Position numbers and translations under genes: made by a program
Shown: one piece after another, positions 58,473 through 64,000 of the stretch
How the letters are laid out: each line of letters starts with the position of its first letter
How positions within the stretch are numbered: position 1 is the stretch's first letter
Assembly (NCBI RefSeq): GCF_026627255.1
Contig: NZ_JAPNLM010000009.1
Span: 1-64,000 of the forward strand
Direction of reading: 5' to 3'
Source: Streptomyces antarcticus
Lineage (GTDB): Bacteria > Actinomycetota > Actinomycetes > Streptomycetales > Streptomycetaceae
Length of the DNA stretch: 64,000 bases
The notes under the pieces: generated by a model
What the model was told of the DNA's origin: nothing
The model's database searches: none
The model's input: only the letters and a program-made list of their open reading frames with translations

Positions 58473-59861
58473 TTAGTCGTGGGAGTGAAGCGGCTTGCCG
58501 GCGAGGGCCAGGTGGGCCTCGCCCATCGCTTCGTTCTGGGTCGGGTGCGCGTGGATGAGCTGCGCGACCTCGGCCGGCAGGGCCTCCCAGTTGTAAATGA
58601 GCTGGGCCTCGCCGACCTGCTCGCCCATCCGGTCACCGACCATGTGGACGCCGACCACGGCACCGTCCTTGACCTGGACGAGCTTGATCTCGCCCGCGGT
58701 CTTGAGGATCTTGCTCTTGCCGTTGCCCGCGAGGTTGTACTTGAGGGTCACGACCTTGTCCGCGCCGTAGATCTCCTTGGCCTTGGCCTCGGTGATGCCG
58801 ACGGACGCGACCTCGGGGTGGCAGTACGTGACGCGCGGCACACCGTCGTAGTCGATCGGGACGGTCTTGAGACCGGCCAGACGCTCCGCGACCAGGATGC
58901 CCTCGGCGAAGCCGACGTGCGCGAGCTGGAGGGTCGGGACGAGGTCGCCCACGGCCGAGATGGTCGGCACGTTGGTCTGCATGTACTCGTCGACCAGGAC
59001 GTAGCCGCGGTCCATCGCGACGCCCTGCTCCTCGTAGCCCAGGCCCTGGGAGACCGGCCCGCGGCCGATGGCGACCAGCAGTACCTCGGCCTCGAAGGCC
59101 TTGCCGTCGGCCAGCGTCACGCGGACGCCGTTCTCCGTGTACTCGGCCTTGTCGAAGAAGGTGCCGAGGTTGAACTTGATGCCGCGCTTGCGGAACGCGC
59201 GCTCCAGCAGCTTCGAGCTGTTCTCGTCCTCGACCGGCACGAGGTGCTTGAGGCCCTCGACGACGGTGACGTCGGTGCCGAAGGACTTCCACGCCGAGGC
59301 GAACTCGACGCCGATGACGCCGCCGCCCAGGACGATCGCGGACTCGGGCACGCGGTCCAGGACCAGCGCGTGGTCCGAGGAGATGATGCGGTTGCCGTCG
59401 ATGTCCAGGCCCGGCAGCGACTTCGGCACGGAGCCGGTCGCCAGGAGCACGTGGCGGCCCTGGACGCGCTGGCCGTTCACGTCGACGGAAGTCGGGGAGG
59501 AGAGGCGGCCCTCTCCTTCGATGTAGGTCACCTTGCGGGAGGCGACCAGGCCCTGCAGGCCCTTGTACAGGCCCGAGATGACCTCGTCCTTGTACTTGTG
59601 CACACCCGCGATGTCGATGCCCTCGAAGGAGGCCTTGACACCGAACTGAGCGGCTTCGCGCGCCTGGTCCGCGATCTCACCGGCGTGCAGCAGAGCCTTC
59701 GTGGGGATGCAGCCGTTGTGCAGGCAGGTGCCGCCGAGCTTGTTCTTCTCGATCAGCGCAACGTCGAGACCCAGCTGGGATGCGCGGAGCGCCGCGGCGT
59801 AACCGCCACTGCCACCGCCGAGGATCACTAGGTCGAAAACGGTGCTGGCGTCGTTCGCCAC
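58473..59861 (-). CDS. lpdA: Dihydrolipoamide dehydrogenase E3
   Basis: A 462-residue flavoprotein disulphide reductase that reoxidises dihydrolipoamide with NAD+. DLVILGGGSGGYAAALRASQLG is the FAD motif, GGTCLHNGCIPTKALLH the redox-active CxxxxC site, IVLGGGVIGVEFASAWKSFG the NAD motif, and AHPTQNEAMGEAHL the C-terminal His-Glu pair. The GTG at 59861 follows GGAGG with seven-base spacing; a longer frame to 59987 is not needed. First gene of an lpdA-sucB operon. Confidence 0.95.
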   Translation of the reverse strand: MANDASTVFDLVILGGGSGGYAAALRASQLGLDVALIEKNKLGGTCLHNGCIPTKALLHAGEIADQAREAAQFGVKASFEGIDIAGVHKYKDEVISGLYKGLQGLVASRKVTYIEGEGRLSSPTSVDVNGQRVQGRHVLLATGSVPKSLPGLDIDGNRIISSDHALVLDRVPESAIVLGGGVIGVEFASAWKSFGTDVTVVEGLKHLVPVEDENSSKLLERAFRKRGIKFNLGTFFDKAEYTENGVRVTLADGKAFEAEVLLVAIGRGPVSQGLGYEEQGVAMDRGYVLVDEYMQTNVPTISAVGDLVPTLQLAHVGFAEGILVAERLAGLKTVPIDYDGVPRVTYCHPEVASVGITEAKAKEIYGADKVVTLKYNLAGNGKSKILKTAGEIKLVQVKDGAVVGVHMVGDRMGEQVGEAQLIYNWEALPAEVAQLIHAHPTQNEAMGEAHLALAGKPLHSHD

Positions 59862-60170
59862 GTCACGTCCTCCATGCATGTGCGCCGGGCACCGGTCCTC
59901 TGTGACCGGGCGGCGGCTGGTAATCGGCCGCTGGTTTCGTCGGCCCTGTGGTGGGGGCCCTGTCCTGCCGAGAACCCATCTTCGCATTTGTCGGGGGAAC
60001 GCGGGACGCCGGGCCCACCATGTGACCGGTCGTTCTGCCCGAAGGCAGGGTTACCGCTGCGTAGAAACCTGCGGATTTCGTCGTGGGCCGACCGCCGCCG
60101 GGCGCACCACGGGCCCTGACCGGCTGTTCGATCAAGGCCCGGAGTGCGTCAGGTCTCACACGCGACAGCG
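59862..60170. other. 309-bp gap between lpdA and pepA
   Basis: No gene is visible; it should hold the lpdA promoter. Short ORFs here are in non-coding-like composition. No strong hairpin was recognised. Confidence 0.5.
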
Positions 60171-61700
60171 TCAGCCCAGGTCGCCCGTGGCCGTGCGCTC
60201 GGCCAGCCGCACCAGGGTGCGTACGGCGGAGCCGGTGCCGCCCTTGGGGGTGTAGCCGTGCGGGGCGCCCTCGTGGAAGGCGGGGCCCGCGATGTCGAGG
60301 TGGGCCCAGGTGATGCCCTCGCCGACGAACTCCTGGAGGAAGAGGCCGGCCACCAGGCCGCCGCCCATCCGGACGCCCATGTTGGCGATGTCGGCGGTGG
60401 GGGAGTCCATGGACTTGCGCAGGTCCGCGGGGAGCGGCATCGGCCAGGAGGCCTCGCCGACCTCTTCCGCGATCTCGTGGATCGAGGTGCGGAAGGCGTC
60501 GTCGTTCGCCATGATCCCGAAGGTGCGGTCGCCCAGGGCCATCACCATGGCGCCGGTCAGGGTCGCGACGTCGATGATCGCGTCCGGGTTGTCCTCGGAG
60601 GCCTTGGTCAGCGCGTCGCCCAGGACGAGGCGGCCCTCGGCGTCGGTGTTGAGGACCTCCACGGTCTTGCCGCTGTACATGCGCAGCACGTCACCGGGCT
60701 TGGTGGCGGAGCCGGACGGCATGTTCTCGGCGAGCGCGAGCCAGCCGGTGACGTTGACCTGGAGGCCCAGCTTCGCGGCCGCGACGACGGCGGCGAAGAC
60801 GGCGGCGGCGCCGGCCATGTCGCACTTCATCGTCTCGTTGTGGCCGGCCGGCTTGAGCGAGATGCCGCCGGAGTCGTAGGTGATGCCCTTGCCGACGAAG
60901 GCCAGGGTCTTCTCCGCCTTGGCGTGGGTGTACGAGAGCTTCACCAGGCGCGGGGGGTTCTCCGAGCCCTTGCCGACGCCCATGATGCCGCCGTAGCCGC
61001 CCTTGACGAGGGCCTTCTCGTCCAGGACCTGGACCTTGATGCCGTTCTCCTTCGCGGCCGCGGAGGCGACCGCGGCGAAGGCCTCGGGGGTCAGGTCGTT
61101 CGGCGGGGTGTTGACCAGGTCGCGGGCGATGTTGACCTCGGCCGCGACGATCGAGGCGCGCTCGGCGGCGGCCTTGTGGTCCTTGTCGCGCGGCTTGGCG
61201 CCGAGCAGGGCGATCTCCGCGAGCGGCAGCTTGGGGCCGGCGTTCTTGGAGCCCTTCTTCTCGCCGCCCTGGTAGGCGGTGAAGGCGTACGCGCCGAGCA
61301 GCGCGCCCTCGGCGACCGCGGTGACGGCGGAGGCGTCGTCCAGGGGGAGCGCGAAGGCGGCCTTCTTGGCGCCGTGCAGGGCGCGGGCGGCGGCGCCGGC
61401 GGCGCGGCGCAGCACCTCCTCGTCGTACGACTCGTCCTCGTCCGGGAGGGTGCCGAGTCCGACCGCCAGCACGACCGGGACCTTGAAGCCGTCCGGGGCC
61501 GGGAGCTTGGTGATCTCCCCTTCGGAGCCCGAGGCCCCGAGCGCTTCGAGTACGGCGGCGAGCTTGCCCGCGTACGCGGCGTCCACGGCCTCGGCGCCCG
61601 CGGCGGCGAGGGGGCCCTTGGGGCCCTTCGCCACGCCGACCACGAGGGCGTCGGCGCGCAGCGTCGCCGCGCCGGCAGTGCTGAGAGTCAGAGCAGTCAC
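60171..61700 (-). CDS. pepA: Leucyl aminopeptidase (M17)
   Basis: A 509-residue cytosolic M17 metallo-exopeptidase. The M17 signature NTDAEGRLVLGDAL is near residue 347. VGKGITYDSGGISLKP gives the metal-binding Lys and Asp, and MKCDMAGAAAVFAAV another Asp. An N-terminal macro-like domain with ALVVGVAKGPKGP precedes it. ATG at 61700. It follows no obvious operon partner; the next upstream gene is divergent. Confidence 0.95.
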   Translation of the reverse strand: MTALTLSTAGAATLRADALVVGVAKGPKGPLAAAGAEAVDAAYAGKLAAVLEALGASGSEGEITKLPAPDGFKVPVVLAVGLGTLPDEDESYDEEVLRRAAGAAARALHGAKKAAFALPLDDASAVTAVAEGALLGAYAFTAYQGGEKKGSKNAGPKLPLAEIALLGAKPRDKDHKAAAERASIVAAEVNIARDLVNTPPNDLTPEAFAAVASAAAKENGIKVQVLDEKALVKGGYGGIMGVGKGSENPPRLVKLSYTHAKAEKTLAFVGKGITYDSGGISLKPAGHNETMKCDMAGAAAVFAAVVAAAKLGLQVNVTGWLALAENMPSGSATKPGDVLRMYSGKTVEVLNTDAEGRLVLGDALTKASEDNPDAIIDVATLTGAMVMALGDRTFGIMANDDAFRTSIHEIAEEVGEASWPMPLPADLRKSMDSPTADIANMGVRMGGGLVAGLFLQEFVGEGITWAHLDIAGPAFHEGAPHGYTPKGGTGSAVRTLVRLAERTATGDLG

Positions 61701-62046
61701 GGTGGTGAGGTCTCGCTTCCGTATGTATGTGTGGGCCGAGTGGGTGGACGGCCATCCGTGGCGATCGTATTCGGGCCCGGGCGCCGCCGGAAATGAGCGT
61801 ACGCGCCCGGCCTCGTCCGCACGCCACTCGAAGATTTGGCAAGTTGTTCGATCAAACGGCCATTGGGTTCACCCGTCTGTGGACTCTGCTCCAGGTTTGC
61901 CTCGTAGACCTGACGAGGTCCGAAAGACTCGGCCCACTCTCGCAAGGGGACGCGGGGTTCCTTTGCATGATTTCCACAGTGCCTCCCCGGCCCGGCCGTC
62001 CGCCCAGGGCCGCTGTCGAGGGATGCCTGCGGGGGGAAAGGCCGAA
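61701..62046. promoter_or_regulatory. 346-bp divergent promoter region, pepA / secreted deacetylase
   Basis: Contains the promoters of both genes; no gene or operator is convincing. It is richer in A/T than its surroundings at 61820-61875 (ACTCGAAGATTTGGCAAG, TTCGATCAAACGG), where promoter elements are most likely. GGGGAAAGG is the ribosome site for the plus-strand gene. Confidence 0.5.
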
Positions 62047-64000
62047 ATGGTCAACAAGAACCGGAGGAACAGGGTCGCCGCCGCCATGGCCGCGGCAGCC
62101 CTGGTATCCGTCGCCGTACCCGTCGCGTCCGCCACGGCGGCCGTGACACCGCGCATCGACCTGAAGGTGCTGGTCGTCGACGACGGCGGCACCTCGGTCG
62201 AGGCGATCACCGCGGAGCTCCGGGACACCGGAGTCCCGTTCACCCGCGTACAGCTGGGCAGCAGCGGCCGCCCGGTCATCAACGCGGCCTACCTCAGCGA
62301 CACGGTCGACGGCCGTCCGCGCGCCAAGTTCCAGGGGGTGGTCCTGCCGAACGAGAACCCGTTCGGGGAGGGCTCGGCGGAGATGGCGGCACTGGCCGCC
62401 TACGAGACGACGTACGGGATCCGCCAGGTCGACGCCTACACCTGGTCCCACCCGGGCGTGGGCCTGGAGTACACCGACAACGGCGGCTACGGCGGCCAGC
62501 TCGACGGCACCCAGGCCGCCGTCACCGCCGCCGGCAAGGCCGGACCGTTCGGCTACCTCGGCGGTCAGGTCGCCTTCGAGGACAACTCGCCCCTCGTCCC
62601 CGAGAGCTACGGGTTCATGGGCAAGCCGCGGGCCGGCTACACCAGCTACCTCGACGCCCCCGTCGGCTCCGGACGGGCCTCGCTCGTCGGCGAGTACACC
62701 CACGACGGGCGCAGCGAACTGGTCGTCACCTTCGGCTACAACCAGTTCCAGCAGCAGTTCCGGCTGCTGGCCCGCGGGATCGTCGAATGGCTCACCCAGG
62801 GCGTCCACCTCGGCCAGAGCCGCAACTACTTCGCGGTCCACGTCGACGACGTCTTCGCCCCCGACGCCCGCTGGAGCAAGGAGCTCAACTGCACGCCCGG
62901 CGACTACGCCTGTCCGGGCGGCGAGGGCCAGGAGAGCACCATCCGGATGACCGCCGCCGACGCGCAGTACGCGGCGCAGTGGCAGACGGCCAAGGACTTC
63001 AAGCTCGACATGCTCTTCAACGGCGGCGCCGGCGAGGAGTGGAAGACCGCGAACGGCGGCGTCGACGCGATGACCGCTCAACTCGTCGCCGACCGGGCCA
63101 AGTTCCGCTGGATGAACCACACGTACACGCACCCGTTCCTCGGCTGCGTCCAGGACGTCACCACCTCCCCCTGGACCTGCCAGAAGAACGCCCAGGGCGC
63201 CATCCAGTACATGAGCCGCGCCGAGATCTCCGCGCAGATCCGCGACAACAACAACTGGGCGGCCGCCAAGGGCATCACCACCGACCGCACCGAACTGGTC
63301 ACCGGCGAGCACTCCGGCCTCAAGACCAACCCGCAGCAGCCCCAGGACAACCCCAACCTGGCCGGGGCCCTCGCCGACAACGGCGTCAAGTGGGCCGGCA
63401 GCGACAACTCGCGGGAACCCGCGCAGCGTGCCGTCGGCGCCGCCCTGACCGTCCCCCGCCACCCGATGAACGTGTACTACAACACGGGCACCAACGCGGA
63501 GATGGCCGACGAGTACAACTGGATCTACACCAGCCGCGCCCACGGCGGCAGCGGCATCTGCGAGGACAACCCGGCGACGTCCACCTGCCTCCCGGCCCCG
63601 GTCGACGCCGTCACCGGCTACCTGGACCACATCGTCCCCCAGGAGGCCCGGACCGCCCTGCGCCACGTCCTCACCAACGACCCGCGCCCGCACTACGTCC
63701 ACCAGTCCAACCTCGCCGAGGACCGCACCCTCTACCCGGTGCTCAACCAGGTTCTCGACACCTACCGCACGCTTTACGCGCCCACCGCGCCGATCGTGAA
63801 CCAGAGCATGAAGGACACCGGCGTCGAGCTCAGCCGCCGCGCGGCCTGGGACAAGGCGCTCGCGAACAACCAGGTCACCGCCTACCGCATCGGCACGGCC
63901 GTCACCGTCAAGACGCCCTCCGGAGTGGTCGCCCCGGTGACCGCCCCCACCGGCACCAGGAAGCAGATGCTCCTCGGCACCGCCGACTTCGGCACCGCCT
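62047..64000 (+). CDS. Secreted polysaccharide-deacetylase-like protein (partial, 3' end outside window)
   Basis: An open frame of 651 codons to the window edge. The signal peptide runs MVNKNRRNRVAAAMAAAALVSVAVPVASATA. The next 200 residues hold a flavodoxin-like or glutamine-amidotransferase-like pattern (LKVLVVDDGGTSVEAITAEL). From about residue 260 comes a deacetylase-like domain: YFAVHVDDVFAPD with an Asp pair near 266-268 and WMNHTYTHPFLGC with a HxxxH (His 358 and 362), the metal ligand arrangement of NodB/CE4-type enzymes. The combination resembles exopolysaccharide deacetylases of the Agd3 type. A disulphide-rich stretch (NCTPGDYAC, GC..TC, IC..TC) is present. Divergent from pepA. Confidence 0.75.
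   Translation, partial: MVNKNRRNRVAAAMAAAALVSVAVPVASATAAVTPRIDLKVLVVDDGGTSVEAITAELRDTGVPFTRVQLGSSGRPVINAAYLSDTVDGRPRAKFQGVVLPNENPFGEGSAEMAALAAYETTYGIRQVDAYTWSHPGVGLEYTDNGGYGGQLDGTQAAVTAAGKAGPFGYLGGQVAFEDNSPLVPESYGFMGKPRAGYTSYLDAPVGSGRASLVGEYTHDGRSELVVTFGYNQFQQQFRLLARGIVEWLTQGVHLGQSRNYFAVHVDDVFAPDARWSKELNCTPGDYACPGGEGQESTIRMTAADAQYAAQWQTAKDFKLDMLFNGGAGEEWKTANGGVDAMTAQLVADRAKFRWMNHTYTHPFLGCVQDVTTSPWTCQKNAQGAIQYMSRAEISAQIRDNNNWAAAKGITTDRTELVTGEHSGLKTNPQQPQDNPNLAGALADNGVKWAGSDNSREPAQRAVGAALTVPRHPMNVYYNTGTNAEMADEYNWIYTSRAHGGSGICEDNPATSTCLPAPVDAVTGYLDHIVPQEARTALRHVLTNDPRPHYVHQSNLAEDRTLYPVLNQVLDTYRTLYAPTAPIVNQSMKDTGVELSRRAAWDKALANNQVTAYRIGTAVTVKTPSGVVAPVTAPTGTRKQMLLGTADFGTA

Overview
The window is chromosomal DNA from a Streptomyces or a very close relative. 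GC content is very high with strong G/C at third codon positions. GTG starts are frequent, with one TTG start. The gene content and order (malR/malEFG/aglA with amylase and pullulanase, glnII, lipB-lipA, glnA, aceE, sucB, lpdA, pepA) match what is known of the malR-to-pepA stretch of the Streptomyces coelicolor core chromosome. Most of the window is therefore conserved core, with a few accessory inserts.

Region 1 (1-19320): an amidohydrolase and a PAP2 membrane phosphatase, then a maltodextrin locus. The locus is nearly mirror-symmetric: malR and an alpha-glucosidase on the minus strand, then malE-malF-malG, a second alpha-glucosidase and a second LacI regulator on the plus strand. It is followed by a secreted CBM20 alpha-amylase and a 1785-residue amylase-pullulanase fusion. 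Secreted enzymes degrade starch or glycogen, the ABC transporter imports maltodextrins (its ATPase is not encoded here), the cytoplasmic glucosidases hydrolyse them, and the LacI proteins repress through the TTGC/GCAA-type operators visible upstream. The two glucosidases share a 192-bp tract with one mismatch, which indicates recent gene conversion.

Region 2 (19324-29152): GNAT and TetR genes, an overlapping gene pair that looks like a two-component diiron oxygenase, a sigma-like membrane protein of unknown role, a tyrosine phosphatase, a rhomboid-like protein, and a Met/His-rich membrane protein next to a PepSY-TM protein.

Region 3 (29269-42892): an orphan winged-helix regulator with a possible Cys-Cys leader peptide, glnII, a Gfo/Idh/MocA oxidoreductase, a coupled MarR-MocR pair with a palindromic operator, an ArsC-like protein, small proteins, a SpoIIE-type phosphatase, a VIT1-type transporter, a TIGR01777 protein, an FAD oxidoreductase and a large HTH regulator.

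Region 4 (about 43080-44510): a lower-GC accessory scar. It holds a short ORF, a C-terminally broken DUF6879 gene, a small Cys-containing ORF on the other strand and the C-terminal piece of a tyrosine integrase. It lies directly upstream of lipB.

Region 5 (44751-52740): lipB-lipA, a DUF4191 protein, an RDD protein, glnA with two phased GlnR boxes and a perfect 20-bp terminator, a secreted Trp/Asn/Gly repeat protein, a TetR-SDR divergent pair and a DUF4240 protein.

Region 6 (52882-64000): aceE, a GntR regulator with a 17-bp palindrome before aceE, sucB (two lipoyl domains), lpdA and pepA, all on the minus strand. The window ends inside a secreted deacetylase-like protein on the plus strand. 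Lipoate synthesis (lipA, lipB) and the lipoyl-dependent dehydrogenase genes thus lie within 15 kb of each other.
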